From the NCBI RefSeq assembly GCF_021916785.1, contig NZ_JAKCFC010000003.1:124001-188000 (forward strand): a DNA stretch of 64,000 nucleotides. The letters run 5' to 3'. Source of the DNA: Mycolicibacterium lacusdiani (GTDB lineage: Bacteria; Actinomycetota; Actinomycetes; Mycobacteriales; Mycobacteriaceae). The position numbers were made by a program, and so were the translations under genes. The notes beneath the pieces were generated by a model. The model was not told the DNA's origin. It did not search any database and was given only the letters and a program-made list of their open reading frames with translations. Of the stretch, positions 8,650-17,832 are shown one piece after another (position 1 is the first letter of the stretch; every line of letters starts with the position of its first letter).

Positions 8650-9303
8650 GTGGTGACATCGAACTTCGGACAAACGCGCCGCCGCCTGGCGATCATCTCG
8701 GGAGCCGCGGTCATCGCGGCAGGAGCACTTGGCGGTACCGCCGCCCTGGGTTCACCCGACGGGTCGCTGCCGACCGCGTCGGCAGCGCCGTGCGCCGACG
8801 TGAACGTCGTATTCGCCCGCGGCACCGATGAAGCGCCGGGACTGGGTGACGTCGGTCAGGCGTTCGTGGGGCAGCTGCGGGACAAGACCGGACGCGACAT
8901 CGCGGCCTCACCGGTCAACTACCCCGCACACCAGGACGTCGGCCCCGGTGTCTCGGACATGACGTCGCAGATCAGGTCGATCGTCGACAACTGCCCCAAC
9001 ACGAAGATCGTCGTCGGCGGCTACTCGCTGGGTGCCGCGGTCACCAACGACGTACTGAACAACACGCTTCCGCCAGGCGCCGACCGGCACATCGCCGCAG
9101 TCGTGCTCATCGGCAATGCCAGTCGGCTGCTGAACATCCCGGTGACCCCAGGCCCGGCCTTCAACGGCAAGTCGATCGACGTGTGCAATCCCGGCGACCC
9201 GATCTGCTCGGGCGGCCCGGCGGCGCTGAGCCACCTTCAACTGGCCTACCTGCTGACCGGCGGCATCGGCAGCGCGGTGGACTTCACCGCGAGCAAGATC
9301 TAA
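8650..9303 (+). CDS. Cutinase-family serine esterase, copy 4
   Basis: Fourth tandem copy, 217 residues, with an N-terminal signal segment ([10 protein letters not shown] then a hydrophobic core). It keeps the [10 protein letters not shown] loop, nucleophile serine in GGYSLGA, GDPIC and a histidine (LSHLQL). A segment of about 10-20 residues after the nucleophile that copies 1-3 have is shortened here. The start is one of two adjacent GTG codons (8650 or 8653). The open frame continues upstream into copy 3 but without signal-peptide character. The stop overlaps the truA stop on the opposite strand. Confidence 0.85.
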   Translation: MVTSNFGQTRRRLAIISGAAVIAAGALGGTAALGSPDGSLPTASAAPCADVNVVFARGTDEAPGLGDVGQAFVGQLRDKTGRDIAASPVNYPAHQDVGPGVSDMTSQIRSIVDNCPNTKIVVGGYSLGAAVTNDVLNNTLPPGADRHIAAVVLIGNASRLLNIPVTPGPAFNGKSIDVCNPGDPICSGGPAALSHLQLAYLLTGGIGSAVDFTASKI

Positions 9304-10190
9304 CCGCGACGGACGTCGCGCGTCACCGAGGTACGTGCTGCCAGCAGGTCGTCGGACGGGTAGTCGACGGCGACCAGGGTCAGTCCGCGCGCCGGGGCCA
9401 CGGCGAACTCACTCGACCGGCCCGTCGAGCTGAGTAGCTTTGCGCACCAGGCAGGTTCGCGCCTGCCCTCGCCGACCGCCAGCAGCGCGCCGATGACCGA
9501 ACGGACCATCGACCAGCAGAACGCGTCGGCGGTGACGTGGGCGGTGAGCTGGTCGCCGTCGTGCGTCCAGTCGAGCCGCTGCAGGTCGCGGATGGTCGTC
9601 GCGCCCTCACGGGGCCGGCAGAACGCCGCGAAGTCGTTCAAGCCCAACAGCTCTCGCGACGCCTCGCGCATGGCGTCGAGGTCGAGCGGTCGATTCCACG
9701 GCGTGACGAACCGGGCGGCATGGGGCTCCACCCCGAACGGTGCCGTCGACAGCCGATACTCGTAGTGCCTGCGCAGCGCCGAGAACCGCGCGTCGAACCC
9801 GTCCGGCGCGCGCACGACGTCGCGCACCCGGACGTCGTCGGTCAGGAGCTTCGCCAAACGCCGCACCAGCGGCAGGAATTCGGCATTTCCGTCCCGCGGC
9901 GTGCGCGGGTAGGCGAAGTGGATCGCGTCGGCAGGGACGTCGACGTGGGCGACCTGTCCCGTGGCGTGCACGCCGGCGTCGGTGCGACCTGCCGCGCGCG
10001 TGACGATGGGGCTGCGGAAGATCGTGGACAGCGCCTCGTCGATGAGCCCGGCGACCGTGCGCTGCCCGGTCTGGGTGGCCCAGCCGGCGAAGTCGGTGCC
10101 GTCGTAGGAGATGTCCAAGCGCAGACGAACCGAGGCGAGCGCAGCGACGGGAAAATGAACATGCCCGCCACCGGATTCGGTGGCGGGCAT
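9300..10190 (-). CDS. truA: tRNA pseudouridine(38-40) synthase TruA
   Basis: TruA isomerises uridines 38-40 in the tRNA anticodon stem-loop. The family core runs from about residue 22 ([15 protein letters not shown]) to the C terminus, with catalytic Asp71 in GRTDAGVH. Last gene of the alpha operon, as in mycobacteria (Rv3455c). The first ATG upstream of the core is at 10190. This ATG forms the first three bases of the rplQ hairpin, so either the stem masks the start or a non-canonical start further in is used. There is no other in-frame ATG or GTG before the core. Confidence 0.88.
   Translation of the reverse strand: MPATESGGGHVHFPVAALASVRLRLDISYDGTDFAGWATQTGQRTVAGLIDEALSTIFRSPIVTRAAGRTDAGVHATGQVAHVDVPADAIHFAYPRTPRDGNAEFLPLVRRLAKLLTDDVRVRDVVRAPDGFDARFSALRRHYEYRLSTAPFGVEPHAARFVTPWNRPLDLDAMREASRELLGLNDFAAFCRPREGATTIRDLQRLDWTHDGDQLTAHVTADAFCWSMVRSVIGALLAVGEGRREPAWCAKLLSSTGRSSEFAVAPARGLTLVAVDYPSDDLLAARTSVTRDVRRG
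10161..10190 (-). terminator. Hairpin after rplQ (terminator or attenuator overlapping the truA start)
   Basis: Perfect 12-bp inverted repeat ATGCCCGCCACC / GGTGGCGGGCAT with a 6-base loop, 14 bases beyond the rplQ stop on the minus strand, followed by GTTCATTTTCCC. The strong stem and moderate T content suit an intrinsic terminator, but because truA follows in the same direction it may act as a partial terminator. Confidence 0.65.
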
Positions 10191-10203
10191 GTTCGGTGCT
10201 TCG

Positions 10204-10800
10204 TTACTTGGCGTCATCCTCGGAGGCGGCCTCGTCGGCATCGGCGTCAGTGGCCGGGGCGTCTTCGGCTGCGGCGTCCTCGGCCTCGGTCGGCGCGACG
10301 CTGGCGTCGGCTTCGGCGCCTTCGTCGACCACGGGGCCGTCGGTGGCCTCGGGCTCGACGGCTGCCTGGGGCGCTGCCGCGGCGGCAACCGGCTGCTGCG
10401 ACGACGACACGCGACGTGCACGGTCGGCCTCGTTGGTCACGGTCTTCTCCCGCACCAGTTCGATGACGGCCATGGGGGCGTTGTCGCCCTTGCGTGCCTC
10501 CACCTTGATGATGCGGGTGTAGCCGCCCTCGCGGTCGGCGAAGAAGGGTCCGATCTCGGCGAACAGGACGTGCACGACGTCCTTGTCGCGGATCTTCTTC
10601 ATCACCTCACGCCGGTTGTGCAGCGTGCCCTTCTTGGCGTGGGTGATGAGCTTCTCCGCGTACGGCCGCAACGCCCGTGCCTTGGGCTCGGTCGTCTTGA
10701 TGCGGCCGTGCTCGAAGAGCGACGTGGCCAGGTTGGCCAGGAGCGCCTTCTGGTGTGAGGACGACCCGCCGAGGCGAGCACCCTTGGTGGGCTTGGGCAT
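10204..10800 (-). CDS. rplQ: Large-subunit ribosomal protein L17 (bL17) with acidic tail
   Basis: Residues 1-119 are the bL17 core ([20 protein letters not shown] start, [17 protein letters not shown]). The remaining about 79 residues are an Ala/Glu/Asp-rich low-complexity tail. bL17 lies near the peptide exit tunnel. The acidic tail is known in mycobacterial L17 but absent from the E. coli protein. It lies in the alpha operon between rpoA and truA. Confidence 0.96.
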   Translation of the reverse strand: MPKPTKGARLGGSSSHQKALLANLATSLFEHGRIKTTEPKARALRPYAEKLITHAKKGTLHNRREVMKKIRDKDVVHVLFAEIGPFFADREGGYTRIIKVEARKGDNAPMAVIELVREKTVTNEADRARRVSSSQQPVAAAAAPQAAVEPEATDGPVVDEGAEADASVAPTEAEDAAAEDAPATDADADEAASEDDAK

Positions 10801-10891
10801 TGCGACTATCTCCTTGTGTGGCCGGCCCCCGTATCAGGTAGGGCCGGGACGGTTCGTGCGTTGGGCGGGCAGAGCTGGGTGGGCCCTGCGG

Positions 10892-11953
<1,062 letters not shown>

Positions 11954-12049
11954 CTATCTCCTTCTCGACATCCGCTATTTGATGCCGACTGGGTGTTGGC
12001 CGGCCGGGCGGCCGACCAACTGCTACGACGGCCGACGGCCGCGCAACGG

Positions 12050-12655
12050 TTACTTCGAGTAGAGCTCGACGATGAGCTGCTCGGTGAGCGGCACGTCGAT
12101 CTGCGCGCGCTCGGGCAACTGGTGGACGAGGATCCGCTGACGCTCGCCGACGACCTGCAGCCAGCCCGGGATCGGGCGATCGCCCGCGGTCTGCCGCGCC
12201 AACTCGAAGGGAAGCGTGTTGAGCGACTTCTCCTTGATGTCGATGATGTCGTACTGCGACACGCGGTAGCTGGGAATGTCGACCTTCACGCCGTTGACCA
12301 GGAAGTGGCCGTGGCTGACCAGCTGACGGGCCATGCGACGCGTGCGGGCGAGCCCGGCGCGGTACACGACGTTGTCGAGCCGGCTCTCCAGGATGCGGAG
12401 TAGGTTGTCGCCGGTCTTGCCTGCGTGACGGTTGGCCTCCTCGTAGTAGAGGCGGAACTGCTTCTCCATCACGCCGTAGGTGAAGCGAGCCTTCTGCTTC
12501 TCCTGCAGCTGCGTGCGGTATTCGCTCTCCTTGATCCGCGCGCGGCCGTGCTGGCCGGGCGGGTAGGGGCGCTTCTCGAAGGACTGATCTCCGCCGACGA
12601 GGTCGACGCCCAGGCGACGCGACTTGCGCGTGACGGGTCCGGTGTAACGAGCCAT
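12050..12655 (-). CDS. rpsD: Small-subunit ribosomal protein S4 (uS4)
   Basis: Protein of 201 residues starting MARYTGPVTRKSRRLGVDLVG. The S4 RNA-binding domain (about residues 90-155) contains RLDNVVYRAGLA and a predicted zinc-free N terminus. uS4 nucleates 30S assembly on 16S rRNA. It lies between rpsK and rpoA, with a 105-bp gap before rpoA in which I see no gene. Confidence 0.97.
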   Translation of the reverse strand: MARYTGPVTRKSRRLGVDLVGGDQSFEKRPYPPGQHGRARIKESEYRTQLQEKQKARFTYGVMEKQFRLYYEEANRHAGKTGDNLLRILESRLDNVVYRAGLARTRRMARQLVSHGHFLVNGVKVDIPSYRVSQYDIIDIKEKSLNTLPFELARQTAGDRPIPGWLQVVGERQRILVHQLPERAQIDVPLTEQLIVELYSK

Positions 12656-12675
12656 TCTCTAAATCCTTCCTCTAC

Positions 12676-13092
12676 CTAGACCCGGCGCCGCTTGGGCGGA
12701 CGGCAGCCGTTGTGCGGCTGTGGGGTGACGTCGGAGATCGCACCGACCTCGAGGCCTGCGGCCTGCAACGAACGAATGGCGGTCTCGCGGCCGGAGCCCG
12801 GACCCTTCACGAAGACGTCGACCTTCTTGACGCCGTGTTCCTGCGCCTTGCGGGCAGCGTTCTCGGCGGCGAGCTGAGCGGCGAACGGCGTCGACTTGCG
12901 CGAGCCCTTGAAGCCCACGTGTCCCGAGGACGCCCAGGCGATGACGTTGCCCTGGGGGTCGGTGATCGAGACGATCGTGTTGTTGAAGGTGCTCTTGATG
13001 TGAGCGGCGCCGTGCGGGACGTTCTTCTTTTCCTTACGGCGGGTCTTCTGACCCTTCTTGGCGGCGGTGCCGCCCTTCTTCGCTTGTGCCAT
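12676..13092 (-). CDS. rpsK: Small-subunit ribosomal protein S11 (uS11)
   Basis: Protein of 138 residues; the basic N terminus is followed by the conserved core ([33 protein letters not shown]) and the C-terminal [11 protein letters not shown]. uS11 forms part of the platform of the 30S subunit at the mRNA exit. Seven bases after rpsM. Confidence 0.97.
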   Translation of the reverse strand: MAQAKKGGTAAKKGQKTRRKEKKNVPHGAAHIKSTFNNTIVSITDPQGNVIAWASSGHVGFKGSRKSTPFAAQLAAENAARKAQEHGVKKVDVFVKGPGSGRETAIRSLQAAGLEVGAISDVTPQPHNGCRPPKRRRV

Positions 13093-13098
13093 CTTGGG

Positions 13099-13479
13099 TT
13101 ACCTGGCCTTCTTCTTGCCGGCAATGGTGCGCTTGGGACCCTTGCGGGTGCGCGCGTTGGTCTTGGTGCGCTGGCCGCGGACAGGGAGGCCGCGGCGGTG
13201 CCGCAGACCCTGGTAGCAGCCGATCTCGATCTTGCGGCGGATGTCGGCCTGCACCTCACGGCGCAGGTCGCCCTCGACCTTGATGTCGGGGTTGCCTTCG
13301 ATGAAGTCGCGCAGCTGGGTCACCTGGTCGTCGGTGAGGTCCTTGGTGCGCAGGTCCCGGCTGATGCCGGTGCCGTCCAGGATTTCCTGTGAGCGGGTAC
13401 GGCCGATGCCGTAGATGTAGGTCAGCGCGATCTCCATGCGCTTGTCACGCGGGAGATCGACGCCCAATAGGCGTGCCAT
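13099..13479 (-). CDS. rpsM: Small-subunit ribosomal protein S13 (uS13)
   Basis: Protein of 126 residues from the ATG at 13479 ([19 protein letters not shown]). The open frame extends upstream but without family similarity. The conserved [16 protein letters not shown] and the basic C-terminal tail ([15 protein letters not shown]) are present. uS13 contacts the P-site tRNA and the intersubunit bridges. Confidence 0.97.
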   Translation of the reverse strand: MARLLGVDLPRDKRMEIALTYIYGIGRTRSQEILDGTGISRDLRTKDLTDDQVTQLRDFIEGNPDIKVEGDLRREVQADIRRKIEIGCYQGLRHRRGLPVRGQRTKTNARTRKGPKRTIAGKKKAR

Positions 13480-13628
13480 CAGGCAGTGTTTCCTTCTGTT
13501 TGCGGAGGTCTTGTCCCAGTCCGTTCCCCTCACGGGGTCCGGCCTCCGTGCCGGACGTTGAATGGGCGACGTGTTCGCCCACTGGTACTGGGAGGTCTGC
13601 ATTCAGTTGTGGGTGGTGCTGAGGGCTG

Positions 13629-13742
13629 TTAGCCCTGCCGCTGCTTGTGGCGAGGGTCGGAGCAAATCACCATGACCCGCCCATGCCGGCGGATCACCCT
13701 GCACTTGTCGCAGATCGGCTTGACGCTAGGGTTCACCTTCAC
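13629..13742 (-). CDS. rpmJ: Large-subunit ribosomal protein L36 (bL36), zinc-binding form
   Basis: Complete 37-codon gene with a GTG start at 13742, product beginning [14 protein letters not shown]. The zinc ligands Cys11, Cys14, Cys27 and His32 are present, so this is the zinc-containing (C+) form. Mycobacteria also encode a cysteine-free copy elsewhere for zinc limitation. Located between infA and rpsM, its usual place. Confidence 0.95.
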
Positions 13743-13821
13743 GGCTGGTCGATCCTTCTGGGTCTATCGCGGAACTCGCGCGAGCGCGTGTCCCTGCTCT
13801 TGGTATTGGTCGGGACGTGGG

Positions 13822-14043
13822 TTACTTGTACCGGTACACGATGCGGCCCCGGGTCAGGTCGTACGGGGAGAGTTCCACGACGACCCGGTCCTCGGGCAGG
13901 ATGCGGATGTAGTGCTGCCGCATCTTGCCGCTGATGTGGGCGAGTACCTTGTGGCCGTTCTCCAGCTCAATGCGGAACATCGCATTGGGCAGGGGTTCGA
14001 CAACGCGGCCCTCGACCTCGATGGCACCGTCTTTCTTGGCCAT
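13822..14043 (-). CDS. infA: Translation initiation factor IF-1
   Basis: Protein of 73 residues, [20 protein letters not shown] onward, a single S1-type OB fold ending [10 protein letters not shown]-1 binds the A site of the 30S subunit during initiation. The start at 14043 is preferred over an in-frame ATG 57 bp upstream because the family starts with MAKKD and AAGGA lies upstream. First gene of the alpha operon. Confidence 0.97.
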   Translation of the reverse strand: MAKKDGAIEVEGRVVEPLPNAMFRIELENGHKVLAHISGKMRQHYIRILPEDRVVVELSPYDLTRGRIVYRYK

Positions 14044-14572
14044 ACTGTGTGGCGATCCTTGCTTTTGGTTTCGTATTCGTTTACGCCCGTTTCGGCGCAA
14101 CCTTCGATCCGACTAGGAACGTGATCCGGACCGGGTGGATTCCATCGACGATCTCGATGGTCCAGAGGCAGTGCACGCAGAAAGTCGGCGCGGAAGCCGC
14201 ACCGTTGGTCCATGCTACTCGCTTCGGCGTCCTGCCCAAAATCACCGTCGCCGCCGGTAGCGGTCCGATGGCGCGGTTCCCTCTCGGCGAGTGCACCGGG
14301 TCGCCAGACTCGGGCGATTGCGGATCGGCTCCGCGCGGGCGGGGCCGCGGTCAGCTTGCGTTCACAGCGCCGTCCGTCGAGGTCGACGATACGCGCGAGG
14401 ACCGTTCGATGGGCCGTGACCGCCAGCGGCCGTCGCCCAAGGTGCGACAGCGCCGACGAGATCGCCAGTTCATCGCCGATCCGATGGTCCTCGGCGACCA
14501 TGTTGATCCCTCCGTCGCTGCCACCGAGACCCGGCGATTGCACCGTCACGGCACACGGGTGGGCGCACTGGG
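14044..14572. other. Non-coding interval upstream of infA, possible gene remnant
   Basis: About 530 bp between infA and the ANTAR gene. The infA-proximal part should hold the alpha-operon promoter and leader (minus strand); TTGCGC and AATACG spaced by 17 near 14075-14101 are a weak candidate. The distal part (about 14350-14501, minus strand, from an ATG at 14501) shows codon-like third-position GC over about 45 codons, with LGRRPLAVTAHRTVLARI, but then loses this character. I could not recognise it, and it may be a decayed gene. Long frames on the plus strand look like chance. Confidence 0.4.
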
Positions 14573-14848
14573 TTACAGGTCGATGACGTCTCCCCACGTC
14601 TTCCTGGCAACGTCGACCGCCTTCTGGTTCCCCTCGTCGATCCCGTCTCCCTGGGCGAGCGCGACCAGCGCGTCAGCCAGGCGCAGCGGCGCCACGTTGT
14701 GGAGCCGGGAAGTCATCACGATGTCCACGAATGCCTCGTCGAGCGTGTACCGGCGCAGCGCCACGAGCACTCCCTCGGCGGCGCAGAGCCGCCGACGACC
14801 GTCCCGCTGGGCCCGCCCGGGAAACGCATGTTCGACGGCAACGTTCAT
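14573..14848 (-). CDS. Small ANTAR-domain protein (putative RNA-binding antiterminator)
   Basis: Protein of 91 residues that is almost only an ANTAR three-helix domain (about residues 20-70). It has A-E-G-V-L followed by Y-T-L-D-E-A-F and L-R-L-A-D-A-L-V, matching the AxGhL...AF...hA pattern of the family. ANTAR domains bind paired RNA hairpins and prevent termination. No sensor or receiver domain is attached, so control would be at expression level or by a partner protein. Start ATG at 14848, preceded by AAGGGGAG. It is divergent from hspX and shares the DosR-like control region. Confidence 0.65.
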   Translation of the reverse strand: MNVAVEHAFPGRAQRDGRRRLCAAEGVLVALRRYTLDEAFVDIVMTSRLHNVAPLRLADALVALAQGDGIDEGNQKAVDVARKTWGDVIDL

Positions 14849-14905
14849 TTCGGACTCCCCTTCGGACTCGACTCCCCCATCGTCAGTCGGCGGGCGGAAC
14901 GGGCG

Positions 14906-14925
14906 ATAGGGACGAAAGTCACCGC
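14906..14925. promoter_or_regulatory. DosR-like box 1 in the ANTAR/hspX divergent region
   Basis: The segment contains GGGACGAAAGTCACC (14909-14923), which by eye matches 14 of 20 positions of the DosR consensus TTSGGGACTWWAGTCCCSAA, including both GGGAC and GTC half-site cores. It lies about 60 bp from the ANTAR start. Placement beside an HspX-type gene, the classic DosR target, strengthens it. Not confirmed by binding data here. Confidence 0.45.
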
Positions 14926-14995
14926 GGCTGTCGGTGGACGCGGCGACACCTCCGCCTGGGATCGGGCACGCGTGGCCCGACGAACGACTCGTGCG

Positions 14996-15015
14996 GGCGG
15001 GACTTCGGGCCCTAG
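14996..15015. promoter_or_regulatory. DosR-like box 2 upstream of hspX
   Basis: GGGACTTCGGGCCCTA (14999-15014) agrees with about 13 of 20 DosR consensus positions and lies 66 bp before the hspX ATG, a typical activator distance. The left half-site is good, the right half-site degenerate. DosR targets often carry two boxes, which fits box 1 about 90 bp away. Confidence 0.35.
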
Positions 15016-15080
15016 TGAGGGGGCACCGGCCGGTGATCGGATGGCGGCAGATGGCAATACCAACGACACGAGGAGAGACC

Positions 15081-15521
15081 ATGAGCAATGCCGCTGTGCA
15101 ACAACATCATCGCCCGTCCTGGCCCGATGTGTCCGAGTTCTTCTCGGGATTTCCGGCCTGGGCGGGTCTGCGTCAAACCCTCGGCGACCGACCCATCAAG
15201 GTCGAGGACGAGATCACCGGCGACGAATACGAACTGCGTGCGGAGATCCCCGGCGTCGATCCGAAGAAGGACGTCGACATCACCCTGCGCGACGGCGTCC
15301 TGACCATCAAGGCGGAGCGCACCGAGAAGAAGGAGTCGAACGGACGTTCCGAGTTCTCCTACGGCTCGTTCACCCGGTCGGTCACCCTGCCCACCGCCGC
15401 CGACGAGGACTCGATAACTGCCGACTACGAGAAGGGCATCCTCACTGTGAAGATCCCGCTCAAGCGCTCCGAGGTGCGGGAGAAGCACATCACCGTGGGG
15501 AAGGCTGACCCGCAGGCCTGA
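15081..15521 (+). CDS. hspX: Alpha-crystallin small heat-shock protein, HspX/Acr type
   Basis: Chaperone of 146 residues. The alpha-crystallin domain covers about residues 38-135, with YELRAEIPGVDPKKDVDI, DGVLTIKAERTE and GRSEFSYGSF, all very close to M. tuberculosis HspX (Rv2031c) including its EIPGVDP and KGILTV landmarks. Such proteins hold unfolded proteins in oligomers and dominate dormant mycobacterial cells. The ATG at 15081 has AGGAGAG nine bases upstream and gives the HspX-like length. An in-frame upstream extension of 49 codons lacks similarity. Probably controlled by DosR through the boxes upstream. Confidence 0.9.
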   Translation: MSNAAVQQHHRPSWPDVSEFFSGFPAWAGLRQTLGDRPIKVEDEITGDEYELRAEIPGVDPKKDVDITLRDGVLTIKAERTEKKESNGRSEFSYGSFTRSVTLPTAADEDSITADYEKGILTVKIPLKRSEVREKHITVGKADPQA

Positions 15522-15530
15522 GACCCGCGG

Positions 15531-16001
15531 TCAGTGCTCCTCGGCGGACGCCTTGATCGCCGCCAGGGTCACGGGGATGCCGCTGGTCGCCTGGTCGCTG
15601 CGCTGGGCGATCTCGGCTTCGGCACGCTCGCCGAACTTCTCGCCGAACCCGGCGATGCCCTTGGGCAGGAATCTCCAGTCTTGGGTCAGCCGCGTGGCGT
15701 TCTCCCCCGTCGGCTCCACGCGGAATCCCCAGCGGACCCACCCGTCGTTGACCTCCCAGGCGAATTCGTGCCCCGGCTCGGCGACGACCACCTGACTGCG
15801 GGTCTCCCAGGTCCGTTCTGGCAACTCGTTGCGTCCGGTGAACCACGCCCCCGCCTGCGCGCCCGCGGCCGGGTCGTCCCACCAGCAGGCCTTGCAGATG
15901 GGGCTCCACTCGCCCATGCGGGTGACGTCGGACACCATTGCGTACACCTCTGCGGGCGTTCGCTCGATCAGTACGGAGTCGGAGAATTCGAGAATCGTCA
16001 T
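15531..16001 (-). CDS. SRPBCC-family protein
   Basis: Single-domain protein of about 156 residues with the polyketide-cyclase/START-like fold: an N-terminal ILIERTPAEVY-like strand and helix, a central beta sheet (WVRWGFRVEPTG) and a long C-terminal helix. Family members bind hydrophobic ligands, and no catalytic residue is evident. Start taken at the ATG at 16001; a GTG one codon upstream is equally possible. Convergent with hspX, 9 bp apart. Confidence 0.75.
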   Translation of the reverse strand: MTILEFSDSVLIERTPAEVYAMVSDVTRMGEWSPICKACWWDDPAAGAQAGAWFTGRNELPERTWETRSQVVVAEPGHEFAWEVNDGWVRWGFRVEPTGENATRLTQDWRFLPKGIAGFGEKFGERAEAEIAQRSDQATSGIPVTLAAIKASAEEH

Positions 16002-16101
16002 CACCCTCGAGCCTAGGCACTCCGAGCGTGCGTGTTCGCCGTGGGCGCAACCGTGCCGGTGACCCGATAACCGGTGGACCAGCAGCGCATAATGATCGGT
16101 G

Positions 16102-17805
16102 ATGAGTGGACCCGAACACCCGCCCCGACGGCCTGCGATCCTCTCGGTCGACGATGATCCGGCCGTCTCCCGAGCGGTAGCCCGCGACCTGCGCCGTCAC
16201 TACGGCGAGCGGTACCGCATCGTCCGTGCCGAGTCCGGTGCCGACGCGCTGGAGACGCTGAAGGAACTGAAGCTGCGCGGCGAGACCGTTGCGGTCTTCG
16301 TCGCCGACTACCGCATGCCCCACATGAGCGGCATCGAGTTCCTCGAGAAGGCCATGGACGTCTTCCCGTACGCCAAGCGGGTGTTGCTCACCGCCTACGC
16401 CGACACGCACGCCGCGATCGACGCGATCAACGTCGTCGACCTCGACCACTACCTCCTCAAGCCGTGGGACCCGCCGGAGGAGAAGCTCTACCCGGTGATC
16501 GACGGCCTGCTCGAGGAATGGCGTGCCGTCGGCGACCGCGGCATGCCGTACACGAAGGTCATCGGCCACCGCTACAGCGAGCGATCGTGGCAGGTCCGTC
16601 AGTTCCTGGCGCGCAACGAGTACTCGTTCCGAGCTGTCAACGCCGACGACCCCAAGGGCAAGCAGCTGCTCGATGCGGCCGGCCTCGACGGGACCCGGCT
16701 GCCCGTCGTCATCACCGAGAAGGGCGACTGCCTGGTCGAGCCCACCGACGTCGAACTCGCCGAACTGCTGGGCCTGTCGACCAGCCCGCAGCTCGAGATG
16801 TACGACCTCGCGGTCATCGGAGGCGGTCCGGCAGGCCTCGCCGCCGCCGTGTACGGCGCGTCCGAGGGACTCAAGACCGTCCTCATCGAGAAGGCCACCA
16901 CCGGTGGACAGGCAGGACGCAGCTCGAAGATCGAGAACTACCTCGGGTTCCCGACCGGTGTCTCCGGCGCGGAGTTGACGACGTCGGCGCGCAGGCAGGC
17001 CGAACGCTTCGGCGCCGAGGTCATCACCACTCAGGAAGCCGGCAAGCTCGAGATCAACGGCGTCGGCGCGGCGCACTCGATCCGGCTCAACGAGGACAAC
17101 ACCGTCGGCGCCCGCGCCATCATCCTCGCCACCGGCGTGGATTACCGCCAGCTGGAGATCGCGGGCTGCTGGGAGGATCCGGACAACCCCGCCAACAATT
17201 ACATCGGCCGCGGCGTCTACTACGGCGCATCGGTGTCGGACAACAGCGAGTGCGCGGGCGAGGACGTCTACATCGTCGGCGGCGCCAACTCGGCGGGCCA
17301 GGCCGCGATGTACATGTCCGAGACCGCGAAGTCGGTGACCATGGTGATCCGCGGCCCGTCACTCGAAGCGGGCATGTCGCAGTACCTCGTCGACCGGGTC
17401 ACCAAGACCCCGAACATCAAGATCCGGACCTGCACCCAGGTCGTCGACACGGGCGCCACCGACGGCCATCTCTCCGAGATCGTGCTGCTCGACAAGCAGA
17501 CCGGGCAGCGCGAGACGGTGCGCTGCGACCGCATGTGTTGCTTCATCGGCGCGACGCCGCGCACGGAGTGGCTGGAGGAGGCGGGAATAGCCCGCGACGA
17601 TCACGGCTTCATCCTGTCGGGGCCCGATCTACAGAACGTGGTCGGTTGGACCCTGGACCGCCCGCCGCATCACTTGGAGACGAGTGTGCCCGGAGTCTTC
17701 GTCGCCGGAGACGTGCGGTCGGAGTCGGCCAAGCGGGTGGCAGCCGCCGTCGGCGAAGGATCGATGGCCGTGATGCTGGTCCACCGGTATCTCGCAGAAG
17801 CCTGA
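16102..17805 (+). CDS. Fused response regulator / thioredoxin-reductase-like flavoprotein
   Basis: Three-part protein of 567 residues. A receiver domain (about 10-130) has acidic pocket DDD and phospho-acceptor Asp69 in VADYRMP, with the conserved Lys in LLKPW. A thioredoxin-like segment (about 148-228) lacks a CxxC pair. A thioredoxin-reductase fold (about 233-565) has the FAD motif GGGPAGLAAAVYG, the NADPH-side VGGANSAGQAA and the late FAD motif VFVAGDV. The redox CxxC expected before the NADPH motif is absent (YYGASVSDN instead), so classical disulfide reduction is unlikely. Next gene, 27 bp on, is a histidine kinase, the obvious partner. Start ATG 16102; GTG 16099 possible. Confidence 0.85.
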   Translation: MSGPEHPPRRPAILSVDDDPAVSRAVARDLRRHYGERYRIVRAESGADALETLKELKLRGETVAVFVADYRMPHMSGIEFLEKAMDVFPYAKRVLLTAYADTHAAIDAINVVDLDHYLLKPWDPPEEKLYPVIDGLLEEWRAVGDRGMPYTKVIGHRYSERSWQVRQFLARNEYSFRAVNADDPKGKQLLDAAGLDGTRLPVVITEKGDCLVEPTDVELAELLGLSTSPQLEMYDLAVIGGGPAGLAAAVYGASEGLKTVLIEKATTGGQAGRSSKIENYLGFPTGVSGAELTTSARRQAERFGAEVITTQEAGKLEINGVGAAHSIRLNEDNTVGARAIILATGVDYRQLEIAGCWEDPDNPANNYIGRGVYYGASVSDNSECAGEDVYIVGGANSAGQAAMYMSETAKSVTMVIRGPSLEAGMSQYLVDRVTKTPNIKIRTCTQVVDTGATDGHLSEIVLLDKQTGQRETVRCDRMCCFIGATPRTEWLEEAGIARDDHGFILSGPDLQNVVGWTLDRPPHHLETSVPGVFVAGDVRSESAKRVAAAVGEGSMAVMLVHRYLAEA

Positions 17806-17832
17806 TCACCCAGGCCTGAAAGGACGACCCAC

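Noticed and set aside
14049..14909. A 286-codon plus-strand frame across the infA leader and the ANTAR gene
   Set aside because: No recognisable motif, no ribosome site, and it overlaps infA and the ANTAR gene antisense.
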